Assembly (NCBI RefSeq): GCF_025833875.1
Contig: NZ_JAOYOD010000001.1
Span: 744,001-808,000, forward strand
Direction: 5' to 3'
Source: Reichenbachiella ulvae
Lineage (GTDB): Bacteria > Bacteroidota > Bacteroidia > Cytophagales > Cyclobacteriaceae
Length of the DNA: 64,000 nt
Part shown: positions 54,282-63,791 of the stretch, in pieces
How positions within the stretch are numbered: the stretch's first letter is position 1
How the letters are laid out: every line of letters begins with the position of its first letter
Program-made: the position numbers and the translations under genes
Notes under the pieces: generated by a model
Seen by the model: the letters and a program-made list of their open reading frames with translations, nothing else
What the model was told of the DNA's origin: nothing
The model's database searches: none

Positions 54282-55256
54282 TTATTTAGTTCGCTCGATA
54301 GTGAACTGGACGAGCTGTTCCAGGGATTGCCTGGCCTCAGAATCGGGGAAGCTGTGTAGGATCTCGATGGCTTCCTTGTGGTAGCGGTTCATCACACCTT
54401 CGGCATATTCTAGTCCACCTTTTTCTATCACGAACTGTATCACCTCATTCACCTTCTTGGTGTTTTCGTTGTGCTTTTTGATCGTATGGATGATGTGGCG
54501 TTTTTCGGACCAGCTAGATTCATTCAGTGCATGGATAAGCGGTAGCGTCATCTTTTTCTCTCGGATGTCTATACCCAATGGTTTGCCTATTTCTTGCGTA
54601 CCATAGTCAAATAGGTCGTCCTTGATCTGAAATGCCATTCCAACTTTTTCTCCAAATTCACCCAGCTTAGTGATGGTTTCTGCATCTGCACCAGTAGACG
54701 CAGCGCCTACCTTGCAGCATGCTGTGATCAAGCTGGCTGTCTTCTGTCTTATCACTTCGTAGTAGACCTCTTCAGTGATGTCAAGTCTTTTGGCCTTTTC
54801 CATCTGGAGGATTTCTCCCTCACTCATCTCCCTTATCGCCTCAGATACGATTTTCAATAGGTCGAAATCTCCATGATCGATTGAAAGTAACATGCCTCTA
54901 GATAGGAGGAAATCACCTACTAAAACGGCGATTTTGTTTTTCCATAAAGCATTGACCGAGAAAAAACCTCGGCGGTAGGTCGATTCATCTACCACATCGT
55001 CGTGTACTAGAGTGGCGGTATGAAGCAGCTCAATTAAAGAAGCGCCTCTGTAGGTGGAATCTTGAATTTGCCCAACGGTGGAGGCTGTGAGAAAGACGAA
55101 CATCGGGCGCATTTGCTTGCCCTTGCGCTTGACGATGTAAGACATGATTTTGTCAAGTAGCATTACCTTGCTCTTCATCGATTGTCTGAATCGTTTCTCG
55201 AACTCAGCCATCTCATTTGAGACAGGTGCCTGTATGTCTTTAATCTTCAAGGTCAT
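54282..55256 (-). CDS. Polyprenyl diphosphate synthase
   Basis: The 324-residue trans-prenyltransferase has both aspartate motifs: DDVVD at 86-90 in LVHDDVVDESTYRRG, and DDLFD at 213-217 in FQIKDDLFDYG. GKQMRPMFVFLTA and KTASLITACCKVGA are further conserved blocks. Enzymes of this type build the long isoprenoid side chain of menaquinone or similar; chain length cannot be told, though the small residues before the first aspartate motif allow long products. It is divergent from the DUF952 gene and follows pnp convergently. Confidence 0.92.
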   Translation of the reverse strand: MTLKIKDIQAPVSNEMAEFEKRFRQSMKSKVMLLDKIMSYIVKRKGKQMRPMFVFLTASTVGQIQDSTYRGASLIELLHTATLVHDDVVDESTYRRGFFSVNALWKNKIAVLVGDFLLSRGMLLSIDHGDFDLLKIVSEAIREMSEGEILQMEKAKRLDITEEVYYEVIRQKTASLITACCKVGAASTGADAETITKLGEFGEKVGMAFQIKDDLFDYGTQEIGKPLGIDIREKKMTLPLIHALNESSWSEKRHIIHTIKKHNENTKKVNEVIQFVIEKGGLEYAEGVMNRYHKEAIEILHSFPDSEARQSLEQLVQFTIERTK

Positions 55257-55373
55257 TATTTGGGCACAATATTAACACAATGTGTTTAATGAATTTGCCT
55301 GCATATTAATTATTTGGTTATTTGATTCGATTGATCAATATGTGCTAGTTTGTGAGATATTATTTGGAATTAT

Positions 55374-56141
55374 ATGCATTATCAAGAACCCATTCTGTTT
55401 CAGTGTTTTATGTCGAAAGAGGGCGATATAAAAAACCGTTTGATTCTATATCCAAGTAAAATACAAATTCTTCACAAAGGCAAATCGACAGTAATAGAAT
55501 GGAGTCATGCGCAATCACTACAGATTCAAAGTAAAAAACTGATCATTGCTCTGGTGTTAGGAGGTATTGGAACTTCCTTTTCTATGTTGGCCTTACCTCT
55601 GGGTTGGTATAATTATAACCTGAATTTGTTCAGTATTTTTTTCTTTTTTGCAGTGATGTATTGGGGCTTTATTGGCCAGAAGGCTTTAGTAATTGAAGAA
55701 TCTAAACATCAGCATGTGTTTTTGCTCTGGGAACTAAATCCGAAACTACGAGCAGCAATCAAGCGCTTTTATCAGCGCAAAAGGAACAAGTCTCGCCCAT
55801 CTACTGAAATGATCTTTCACCTGGTAGATCGACAATTTTGGGAGTCGCAGACCTATGATGCCAATTATTCCCATCCTTCTTTGGAATCTGAAGGGTTTAT
55901 TCATTGTTCTGTGGCAGGAGAGTTAGCGAAGTCCTATGAACTCTATTTTGAAGCCTCTGCTGAATTGGTTTTGTTGGCTATAGATCCTAAACATCTGGAT
56001 AATAAAGTAGAGTGGGAGTATGTGGAGGCGAGAGAGGCGAGCTTCCCACATGTAATGGGGACAATCAATAAAACAGCCATTCATTCTGCTCTGATATTTC
56101 AGGGAGAGGAAAAGTTGAAGGGACTATTAGGAAATGAATAA
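55374..56141 (+). CDS. DUF952 domain fused to a membrane segment
   Basis: A 255-residue protein. The first half (about 1-135) is a short beta-rich part and two hydrophobic helices (about 58-78 and 84-104), then a basic linker (AAIKRFYQRKRNKSRPS). The second half (about 143-250) is a DUF952 domain: MIFHLVDRQFWESQTYDANYSHPSLESEGFIHCSVAGEL, then VLLAIDPKHLDNKVEWEYVEAREASFPHVMGTIN. DUF952 is usually a stand-alone soluble protein of about 110 residues with no settled function and a fold related to ADP-ribosyltransferases by some accounts. The membrane fusion is unusual. Confidence 0.82.
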   Translation: MHYQEPILFQCFMSKEGDIKNRLILYPSKIQILHKGKSTVIEWSHAQSLQIQSKKLIIALVLGGIGTSFSMLALPLGWYNYNLNLFSIFFFFAVMYWGFIGQKALVIEESKHQHVFLLWELNPKLRAAIKRFYQRKRNKSRPSTEMIFHLVDRQFWESQTYDANYSHPSLESEGFIHCSVAGELAKSYELYFEASAELVLLAIDPKHLDNKVEWEYVEAREASFPHVMGTINKTAIHSALIFQGEEKLKGLLGNE

Positions 56142-56243
56142 GTTCTTCATGTTTTGCTATAGTTAGGAGATGTTTTAGTGGACCTAGTCTCCGCACGAAA
56201 ACCACTTAATGGTAGGGGAATTTTTAGCCAAAAAGGAGTGTTT

Positions 56244-57452
56244 TTAAGAAGTGACCAGCGATTCTTTGCTTTTGCTTTCGGGGAAATATTTTTGAATCAA
56301 TGCGGCCATGGCAAAGCAGGCTATAGAGGCAAATACAGCATTGCCAATGAAGCCAATCTGGGTGTAAACTATACCTGATAACCCTGAGCCAAGAGCCATA
56401 CCAATTTGTCCAATCGATATAGTTAAACTCATCATACGGCCTCTTAGTTCATCATCTACTATATCAGTCGCTAGGGTCTGAAAAGGTACCCGACGAGCCA
56501 CTACCAAAAGCATAATGATGAAGAATACTACTGGATAGAAATGGTAATATTGATTGAGTAAGAAAACGGTCAATGGGATAACTATGACCAATAGGAGATT
56601 AGTGAATACGATAATAGAGCCCCGTCCTTTTTTATCAGATAGTTTGCCCGAAAGGGGGCCTGCCAGTACTGTGGCAACTCCACCTATCAGAAAAAGTATA
56701 GCAATGCTGTAATTGTCAATACGAAATGAATCTTCTAGCCAAGTCGGGAAGTATACAACGAAAATCGAGATACTGAAAAAGGAAAGGATGTAGCCCAGTG
56801 CGATGGACTTGATGCCACGAATCTTTAAGATTTTGATGTAATCCTTGCTTGCTTCCCAGATCCCTATTTTGCATTGTCCACCGCTGATTTTGGGTTGGGG
56901 TACTTTGAACCAGATCACAAAAAATGCGATTACCATGGCCACTCCAAAAAACTGGAAGGGTGCGTAAAAACCAATCCAGCCAGAAAGAAGGGTGCCCATC
57001 GGGATGCCTACTATCTGTCCTGCGGCACTTCCTGTGGCCACTATGCCATTGGCCCAGCCTCTGCGAGCTACTATGAAGTAATCGCCTACATAAGCCACAC
57101 AGCTGCCTGTGAGTACACCTCCTGCCAGTCCTGCAATGATACGCAAGATCAGTAGTGAGCTATAGTCATAGGCCAGAGGGTGAAGCAGCAAAGCAATAGA
57201 CATCAGACCAGATCCAAACAGAAGGATTTTTCTCCTACCATATCGATCAGATATGGGACCGATCAAAAGTGCCATAATCGCCAAAGAAACGGCATATGCT
57301 GTAATGAGCGTACCTAACCATTTTTCCTGAATGTCCAATTGTTCGCCTATTTGGGATAGGATAGGGGACATAATGAAAAACTGACTACTGGATGAAAACA
57401 TCAGTAGCCAAAGGGAGAACAATACGACTCTTTCTTCAAGCTTTTTTTGCAT
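56244..57452 (-). CDS. MFS transporter, probable drug or metabolite exporter
   Basis: The 402-residue protein has twelve predicted helices in two six-helix halves. The loop motif between helices 2 and 3 is LIGPISDRYGRRKILLFGSGL (motif A), repeated in variant form as LSGKLSDKKGRGSII in the second half. RIIAGLAGGVLTGSCVAYVGDYF is the motif B/C-like block of proton-driven exporters. Substrate unknown. It follows the second RND operon by 90 bases on the same strand, with a large inverted repeat in the gap, so it may be co-regulated with it. Confidence 0.9.
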   Translation of the reverse strand: MQKKLEERVVLFSLWLLMFSSSSQFFIMSPILSQIGEQLDIQEKWLGTLITAYAVSLAIMALLIGPISDRYGRRKILLFGSGLMSIALLLHPLAYDYSSLLILRIIAGLAGGVLTGSCVAYVGDYFIVARRGWANGIVATGSAAGQIVGIPMGTLLSGWIGFYAPFQFFGVAMVIAFFVIWFKVPQPKISGGQCKIGIWEASKDYIKILKIRGIKSIALGYILSFFSISIFVVYFPTWLEDSFRIDNYSIAILFLIGGVATVLAGPLSGKLSDKKGRGSIIVFTNLLLVIVIPLTVFLLNQYYHFYPVVFFIIMLLVVARRVPFQTLATDIVDDELRGRMMSLTISIGQIGMALGSGLSGIVYTQIGFIGNAVFASIACFAMAALIQKYFPESKSKESLVTS

Positions 57453-57477
57453 GACAGTTTTTGACCTGAATAGCTTA

Positions 57478-57530
57478 ACGGAGAAAATTACCGTGGGTTC
57501 AAAGATTCGACGGACGGTAGTTTTCTCCGT
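57478..57530 (-). repeat. Long inverted repeat between the RND operon and the MFS gene
   Basis: ACGGAGAAAATTACCGT (57478-57494) and ACGGTAGTTTTCTCCGT (57514-57530) are 17-base arms, complementary at 16 positions, the odd one a G-T pair in RNA. The loop is 19 bases. There is no run of Ts after it on the minus strand, so it is not a typical terminator; an RNA-processing stem or an operator are options. Confidence 0.6.
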
Positions 57531-57542
57531 ATCAATAGTAGA

Positions 57543-58868
57543 TTAGAAGTCTGCTTGCAGCAGCGTTCCGCTCAATTGAAGCAATGCCAATTCGGCATTC
57601 TTTGCACTGTATTTGGCCCGATTGTAATTCAGGTTAGCAGTCAACAGGTTCTGCTGTGCTTGCCTGAAAACAATAGAGGTAATCTGACCCAACTCATATT
57701 GCTCTTTGGACCGGTCAAAGTTGAGTTGGTTTGTTTGAAGGTTTTTGGCTTCTGCTTGCATCACGAATAATGCCGTTTGGTAAATCGTCCAGGCATTTTG
57801 TAGTTGGGTTTCCAATGTAAGCTCGGCTTGCTCTAGTGATATCCTTTGATTCTCATAAGCCAATCTACTGTTTTGCCGTTGTACGTTAGATCTACCGCCA
57901 TCGAAGATGTTCCAAGTGAGTGAAGCACCAACATTGGTAGTCAGCGACTGATTTTCCGAAAGAACATTGCCCGGCGGAAAGATATTCTTATTGTATCCAT
58001 AGGAAGCACTTATGCCAATTTTTGGGATGACAGATGAGCGAGCCACTTCTATCTCGTACTTCGCGCTTTGCAGACTTCCTTTTTCTTGAAGAACAGTTGC
58101 GTTGTTTTCGAAGGCTAACTGCTCCAACTCAGGGTAAGTCAGCTGGTCGAATGTCAAAGTGGTATCCACTTCAAACCCTACATTTACATCTCTCCCCATC
58201 AGTAAGTTCAGGTTGCGTTTTTGGTTTCGTAGTTGCTGAGTAATAGTCAGGTAGTCTATGCTATCGTTATTGTAATCTACTTCAGCATTGAGTACATCCA
58301 ATTTGGTGTTCTGACCATAATCAAAGCCATATTCCGCTCTTTGCAATCGATCCCTGGAGATATCCAAAGATTCCTTTTGCGTTTCCTGATTTTCTGTCAG
58401 TCTTGCGATTTCATAATAGGAACCAAACAAATTGATCAATGTGTTTTCCATAACCAATCGGGTCGCGGTTTCGCTGAGCTGATAGGTGTTTTGCAGGATT
58501 TTGTAGTTATACATTCTGCCCATACCATCGAACAAGATGTAATCCATATTGATCGAGGCATTTTGACTAGAACTGCTTATGTTATTAATAGAAATACTTG
58601 AATCCCCTGAAAAAGTAAGGTCTGAATTGGATAAAGAATAATTCGCACCTGCATTTCCCGTAACATTGGGCAAATACCCACTATTCAATACACTCGCATT
58701 GTTCTCAGCTACTTCGAGATCATTATTGGATGCTCTGATATCAAAGTTGTTTTCCAATGCTATCGAAACCGCATCTGCTTTGCTCAGTATTTCCTGGGCA
58801 AAACCCTTTGAGAGTAGTCCCAGACTTAAAATCGTTAGGATTGCTATTTTATTCACTGTGTTGCCCAT
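57543..58868 (-). CDS. TolC-family outer membrane efflux protein
   Basis: A 441-residue protein with a cleavable signal peptide (LSLGLLSKGFAQ) rather than a lipobox, unlike the channel of the first operon. Two OEP domains are visible: AVSIALENNFDIRASNNDLEVAENN with GSYYEIARL, and NATVLQEKGSLQSAKYEIEVARSSVIPKIGISASYGYN with NSRLAYENQRISLEQAELTLE. It is the last gene of the MarR-headed operon; its start lies 20 bases inside the pump gene, which implies coupled translation. Confidence 0.9.
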   Translation of the reverse strand: MGNTVNKIAILTILSLGLLSKGFAQEILSKADAVSIALENNFDIRASNNDLEVAENNASVLNSGYLPNVTGNAGANYSLSNSDLTFSGDSSISINNISSSSQNASINMDYILFDGMGRMYNYKILQNTYQLSETATRLVMENTLINLFGSYYEIARLTENQETQKESLDISRDRLQRAEYGFDYGQNTKLDVLNAEVDYNNDSIDYLTITQQLRNQKRNLNLLMGRDVNVGFEVDTTLTFDQLTYPELEQLAFENNATVLQEKGSLQSAKYEIEVARSSVIPKIGISASYGYNKNIFPPGNVLSENQSLTTNVGASLTWNIFDGGRSNVQRQNSRLAYENQRISLEQAELTLETQLQNAWTIYQTALFVMQAEAKNLQTNQLNFDRSKEQYELGQITSIVFRQAQQNLLTANLNYNRAKYSAKNAELALLQLSGTLLQADF

Positions 58869-61800
58869 TTTCTACTTCTAATTCTTTCACTGCTCTTTCT
58901 ACTTCTTCTTTTCCAGGCTTTTTGCCTTCCCATAGCCATAGCCAGTTGGTTTTGATCGAGTTGCCTACCGATAGCATCAAGGGTAGCATGACTAGTGTCA
59001 AAACTGTTGCCATCATGATACCGTAGGCGATCGAGATGGCCATCGGGATAAGGAATTGAGCCTGACGGCTCTTTTCGAATATCAAAGGTGCCAAGCCTGC
59101 CACTGTTGTTATGGAGGTAAGGAATATGGCACGGAAACGAGACTTTCCTGCTGCAATCAGAGCTGCATCGAATTGCATTCCCTCTTTGAGGTAGCCATTC
59201 ATTTTTCCAATCAATACCAAACCATCATTAACTACAATCCCGATCAGTGCGATGATGCCCAGGAAGGATAGGATGTTGATGGAGAAATCATGTATCCAGT
59301 GTCCCCAGGCTACTCCAATCAAACTGAAAGGAATCATCAGCAATAGGTTCACAGGCTGGCTAATAGACCTAAATGTAAAGGCTATGATCACGAAGATGCA
59401 GAAGAAGATAATCGGAATGACTTTTCCTGCAGAGCTGGTCGTTTTGTTTGCTTCTCTATTCTGACCTTCAAAGACCGGAGTTACGCTTGGAAACTGTGCC
59501 TTCATCTCTGGTACCAAATCCTGACGTGCTTTGATCATGATGTCTGTGGCACTGGTTTTTGGATCTTTCAGGTCCGCGTCAACTCTGATTTCTCTTTTAC
59601 CATTGAGGTGATTGATGGATACTTCACCACGTTTGATCTCATAGTTGACTATTTCGCGTAGAGGCACTCTTTCGCCTGTCTGGCTCACTATTCGCATGTC
59701 GTCCAGGTTTTTGATGGAAGATCGTTCTTCTTTGTCATAGCGTACCCAAACCTTGATTTCGTCTCTTCTTCTTTGGAATCTTTGTGCCTGAAAGCCAAAA
59801 AATCCATATCGAACCTGATTGATTACATCTCTAAGATTGAATCCTAGGGCATAAGCCTTGTCTTTCAAGGTGATCGTGATTTCTTTAATCCCCTGTGGGT
59901 CATTGTCCTGAATGTCTTTGAGGAGTGCATTGTCCTGTAGGTAGCCTCTCAGTAGATTTTTTGCTCCTTTCAGTTCCTCAATGTTGTCACCCAACAAGGA
60001 GATAGAAATAGGCATACCGCCGAAGTTTCCACCTGATCCATACACTACACTTTCGGCACTATGGATCGGACCTACCTTTTGTTGAATGGCCGTAGACATC
60101 TCGAAGGATGGAAATTCTCTTTCTTCACCCGGTAGCAGGTTGATGTATAGCGATGCAGTAGAAGATCCTGGGCCTATGCGACGAATCACTGTCTCCACAG
60201 CATCTTTTTCTTGTCTTTGATCAAAATCCTTAGCTACTTCCCAAGTGATATCCTCAATTACCGTAATGATCGAATCTGTGATGGATTCGTGGGTTCCTTG
60301 AGGCATTTTCAGACTGATAGAAATCCTGTCACTGGCAATAGAAGGGAAGAAAGTCGTACGTATGATACCGCCTCCAATAGAGCCTAGTGTAAGGAGCAAG
60401 AAAAAGACTGGTATGGCAAAACCTAAAAGCCTGTTCTTCAGGAAAAAGGTCAGGAATGGTATGTAGGTTTTGTCTCGGAACCAATTCATGGCCTGCTCTG
60501 CGTATCGGTTGAATACGTAAGTCTTTTGGTCTTTGGAAAGTGCCTTGGAGTGAGCTACGTGAGAAGGTAAAATAATCAATGCCTCTATCAATGAAACGCT
60601 GAGCGTTAGGATCACGATAACGGCCACTTCGCCAAAGAATTCTCCAATTCTACCTTCTAAGAAGAAGAAGGTAGAGAAAGCTACCAATGTGGTCAAAATT
60701 GCGGAGGTGATTGCAGGGATTACTTCCTTAGTTCCATCTACAGCCGCACGAATCGGCGACTTGCCTTTTTCGAAATGGTGATAAATGTTTTCTGCGATTA
60801 CAATACCATCATCTACCAAAATACCGATCACAATGATCATCCCAAATAGGGATAGTACGTTGATGGTGACATTGGTCAATCCGACCAACATGAACATCCC
60901 CAAAAATGAAATCGGAAGTCCGAATGCCACCCAGAAAGCCAGTCTTGGTTTAAGAAAAATGGCCAGGAAGAAGAGTACGAGGGCCATTCCTACAATCCCG
61001 TTTTCCAATAGCAATTGAGATCTCTGAACGATGGTTATGGAAGAGTCTCTTGTGATATCGATATGCGCATTTTCATTCGATTCATTGAATGTTTCGATGT
61101 AGGCTTTGGTTTTGTCCGCTACATCAATCAAATCCTCAGAAATGGTGGCGTTTACTTGAATTCTGACCGCTTGTTGGCCATTGAGGTAAAGTCGGTCGGG
61201 ATTTTCTGACCATCGATCTCGCACATCAGCAATGTCTCCTAATCTGATTTGATCGCCGCTTTCTGTTGCCTTTACGATGATGTTGTCCAGCTCATTGCCA
61301 TGATAGGATCTGTTGCTCACACGAATCAGGTATTCTTCTGTAGGGGTCTTGATGGTACCGCCTGTTACCAGAATATTTGTATTTGAAACCGCTCTTGCGA
61401 CCTCCTCAAAGGTAAGATCATAAGCCCTAAGCTTATCCTCACTTACCGCAATTTCAATTTCTTCTTCAGGATATCCACTGACTTCCACTTGAGATATGCC
61501 TTCTGTGTTTTTCAGGTCTGTTTCTACATCTCGGGCCATTTGTTTGAGTGAGGTCAAAGGGATATTCTCTCCACTCAACGTCATGGATATGGCTTCTGTA
61601 ATGAAAATGCCTTTTGATACCACTGGTGGCTCCATACCCACTGGGAATGAAGGAATTCTATCGACTGCATTTTTGACATCCGCCAATACAGCATCTATGT
61701 CATAGCCTTTCAGTACTTCGATACGAATAGAAGCGCTGTTCTCTGAAGAGGTAGAGGTGAAACGGTCGATTCCCACTAAACCTCTGATGTTGTCTTCTAT

Positions 61801-62001
61801 TTTTAACACGATCCCTTCTTCCATCTCTTGTGGAGAGGCACCAGGGTAGGTGACGTTGATAGTGATGTCCCTGCTTTCCACCAAGGGGAAGAATGAGGAG
61901 GTTAAGCCTGAAAAGCCAATGTATCCTAAAAATACAAAGCCAATCACAACTACCCATCCTGCGACAGGATACTTAATAAAATGATCTATGATTTTTTGCA
62001 T
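58849..62001 (-). CDS. RND efflux pump permease (second system)
   Basis: The 1050-residue permease has the twelve-helix RND plan. Helix 4 carries Asp397-Asp398 in GILVDDGIVIAENIYHHFEKG. The first periplasmic porter starts VTYPGASPQEMEEGIVLKIEDNI and a later block is GIVVNDGLVLIGKMNGYLKEG. It differs clearly from the 14390-17626 pump: the N-terminus (HFIKYPVAGWVVVIGFVFLGYIGF) and porter sequences belong to a distinct branch common in Bacteroidota and in metal or solvent systems. Substrate unknown. It follows its adaptor by five bases. Confidence 0.93.
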   Translation of the reverse strand: MQKIIDHFIKYPVAGWVVVIGFVFLGYIGFSGLTSSFFPLVESRDITINVTYPGASPQEMEEGIVLKIEDNIRGLVGIDRFTSTSSENSASIRIEVLKGYDIDAVLADVKNAVDRIPSFPVGMEPPVVSKGIFITEAISMTLSGENIPLTSLKQMARDVETDLKNTEGISQVEVSGYPEEEIEIAVSEDKLRAYDLTFEEVARAVSNTNILVTGGTIKTPTEEYLIRVSNRSYHGNELDNIIVKATESGDQIRLGDIADVRDRWSENPDRLYLNGQQAVRIQVNATISEDLIDVADKTKAYIETFNESNENAHIDITRDSSITIVQRSQLLLENGIVGMALVLFFLAIFLKPRLAFWVAFGLPISFLGMFMLVGLTNVTINVLSLFGMIIVIGILVDDGIVIAENIYHHFEKGKSPIRAAVDGTKEVIPAITSAILTTLVAFSTFFFLEGRIGEFFGEVAVIVILTLSVSLIEALIILPSHVAHSKALSKDQKTYVFNRYAEQAMNWFRDKTYIPFLTFFLKNRLLGFAIPVFFLLLTLGSIGGGIIRTTFFPSIASDRISISLKMPQGTHESITDSIITVIEDITWEVAKDFDQRQEKDAVETVIRRIGPGSSTASLYINLLPGEEREFPSFEMSTAIQQKVGPIHSAESVVYGSGGNFGGMPISISLLGDNIEELKGAKNLLRGYLQDNALLKDIQDNDPQGIKEITITLKDKAYALGFNLRDVINQVRYGFFGFQAQRFQRRRDEIKVWVRYDKEERSSIKNLDDMRIVSQTGERVPLREIVNYEIKRGEVSINHLNGKREIRVDADLKDPKTSATDIMIKARQDLVPEMKAQFPSVTPVFEGQNREANKTTSSAGKVIPIIFFCIFVIIAFTFRSISQPVNLLLMIPFSLIGVAWGHWIHDFSINILSFLGIIALIGIVVNDGLVLIGKMNGYLKEGMQFDAALIAAGKSRFRAIFLTSITTVAGLAPLIFEKSRQAQFLIPMAISIAYGIMMATVLTLVMLPLMLSVGNSIKTNWLWLWEGKKPGKEEVERAVKELEVENGQHSE

Positions 62002-62006
62002 GGCTT

Positions 62007-63125
62007 TTACTTTTCGCTGTACACTTTAACTTCCATCCCTTCATATGCTCCAGGTACTTGCTTGGCTATGATTTCCTCACCGTCTTTCAGTCCGGAAACC
62101 ACTACAGTTGACTGTGTTTTATGCAAAATCTCGACAGGAGTCAGATAGAGCTTTCCATCTTTTACTCCATAGATCTTAGATCCTTCTACTAACAGTTTGC
62201 GATCAAACTCAAAAGCATTGTTTACGTTTTGTCCGTCGATATGAGCTTCCAGATAAAGCCCTTCCTTCAGGTTCTCACCTTTTACTTCGATGTAGATCTT
62301 TACAGTTTGTGTGGTTGCATCCACTTTTCCATTGACTCGTGTTACCTTTCCCTGCCAGCTTTTTTCTGGTGCGTTAGGATCGGTGATTCTTACTGCTTGT
62401 CCAGAGTTTAGGGCGTCTATCATAGAATGACTAATGGCGATTTCCATTTCATAGACTGAGGGGTCTATGAATTCACCTAATTTTTGGCCCGTACGAATCA
62501 CAGTTCCTGGGTTAACAAGTGCGTCAGTCAAAATCCCATTGAATGGGGCTCTTATGACGTATTTGCTCTGAATAATTTCCAGATTTTTAGTGGTGTAATA
62601 AGTCGTGTAAATGTTTTTGCCTGTAATGAAATATTTCTCCTTAGCTGAAGAGGTTTCAGGTAGAGGGGCTACTCCTTTTTCTATATCAAAATCAGAGACA
62701 TATTTATTCCATTTTTCATACGCGTCAGGGTAGTCGATTCTCAAGTCTGGTAATATACTGGTCACCAGGTTTTGTAATTGACTCTTTTGTGCTTGCAGTC
62801 GGGCATAGGCATCCCCACTGCTAATATGAACCAGTATATCGCCTTTTCTAAATCTAACACCTGTTTTGAAGTCTTTTCTAGTTGGCTTCATTACGCCTTG
62901 AACTTCAGCGTAGATATCTGCTTTGTTTTTGGCTACCAATCTACCACTTTCGATGATGTGGATGGGGATACTCTTGTTTTCAACCTTTTGAGTGAAAATG
63001 GTTGTAATGGTTTTCTCTGCGGCCTTACGCGGGTCTTTTTTCGAACCAGCGATAAATTTCATTCCGAAAAAACCACCAACAAAAAGTGCCAGTGCGGATC
63101 CTACTATGATAACTTTTCTTTTCAT
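62007..63125 (-). CDS. RND efflux periplasmic adaptor (second system)
   Basis: A 372-residue membrane fusion protein with an N-terminal membrane anchor (VIIVGSALALFVGGFFGMKFI) instead of a lipobox. Lipoyl halves are HIIESGRLVAKNKADIYAEVQGVMKPTRKDFKTGVRFRKGDIL and KYVIRAPFNGILTDALVNPGTVIRTGQKLGEF; barrel parts follow, ending with VVSGLKDGEEIIAK. The hairpin between them is short (about 50-60 residues plus an insert). It starts eight bases after the marR stop, which places marR at the head of the operon. Confidence 0.92.
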   Translation of the reverse strand: MKRKVIIVGSALALFVGGFFGMKFIAGSKKDPRKAAEKTITTIFTQKVENKSIPIHIIESGRLVAKNKADIYAEVQGVMKPTRKDFKTGVRFRKGDILVHISSGDAYARLQAQKSQLQNLVTSILPDLRIDYPDAYEKWNKYVSDFDIEKGVAPLPETSSAKEKYFITGKNIYTTYYTTKNLEIIQSKYVIRAPFNGILTDALVNPGTVIRTGQKLGEFIDPSVYEMEIAISHSMIDALNSGQAVRITDPNAPEKSWQGKVTRVNGKVDATTQTVKIYIEVKGENLKEGLYLEAHIDGQNVNNAFEFDRKLLVEGSKIYGVKDGKLYLTPVEILHKTQSTVVVSGLKDGEEIIAKQVPGAYEGMEVKVYSEK

Positions 63126-63133
63126 GTCCTAGA

Positions 63134-63598
63134 TTATTCCTTGTCTTGTGTTTCTTGTACCATTAAGTTGTCCTTGATCTTGCCAAGAACCTTAATAGTT
63201 GTGTTCAATTCTTCCCTACTTATGTTTTTCTGTACCGACTCCACCACTTTCATGATAGCCGGTAGTGCATTGTTTATTTCTGTTTTACCCTTTGAGGTAA
63301 TGAAAACGTGATTGATTCTTTTATCATTTTGGTCATGCTCTCTTCGAATCAGATTTTTTCTCTCCATAGTCGCTATCAGTCGAGTTAGAGAGGTTTTGTC
63401 CCTATCGGTGACAAATGCCAATTCATTCTGAGGGATACCATCTTTTCTACAAAGCACTTTTAGAATGATAAATTGAGCTTTTGTCAATTCCATTCCGTGA
63501 AGCATGAAGGTGTCTGAAATAAATAGGTCGATCGCTTTATTTGCTTTGCCTAGCCAGGGTAATATGGTATTGTCTAATTGATTGATTGCGCTCGTCAT
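63134..63598 (-). CDS. MarR-family transcriptional regulator, likely local repressor
   Basis: A 154-residue winged-helix protein. The DNA-binding part is KAQFIILKVLCRKDGIPQNELAFVTDRDKTSLTRLIATMERKNLIRREHDQNDKRINHVFITSKGK, with the wing at DQNDKR. Outer helices form the dimer and ligand site. It is the first gene of a four-gene unit with adaptor, pump and channel, so it probably represses the operon until a pump substrate binds. A palindrome over its own promoter is a natural binding site. Confidence 0.92.
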   Translation of the reverse strand: MTSAINQLDNTILPWLGKANKAIDLFISDTFMLHGMELTKAQFIILKVLCRKDGIPQNELAFVTDRDKTSLTRLIATMERKNLIRREHDQNDKRINHVFITSKGKTEINNALPAIMKVVESVQKNISREELNTTIKVLGKIKDNLMVQETQDKE

Positions 63599-63613
63599 AT
63601 TCTTGATTGGGTA

Positions 63614-63644
63614 CGAAACTAGACTAAGATAGTTGTATGTACAA
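63614..63644 (-). promoter_or_regulatory. Promoter with overlapping palindrome upstream of marR
   Basis: On the minus strand, TTG (63644-63642) and TAGTTTCG (63621-63614) are 20 bases apart and approach the TTG-N19-TAnnTTTG consensus with one change. The palindrome TTGTA-TG-TACAA (63633-63644, plus-strand reading) covers the -33 element. It is 35 bases from the marR ATG. This suits auto-repression by MarR; unproven. Confidence 0.5.
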
Positions 63645-63791
63645 TCATTTTTTTATTATAAGGGAGAAGGGGTAGGATGAACGGCGAAGAAATGGAGAGA
63701 AATCATGAAATGGCTTGCTTTCCAGGACATGCAAGAATGGGAATTGAAGAGTTGTTAGAAGAATATTGTCAAGTTAGCTGTATCAGCTTCC

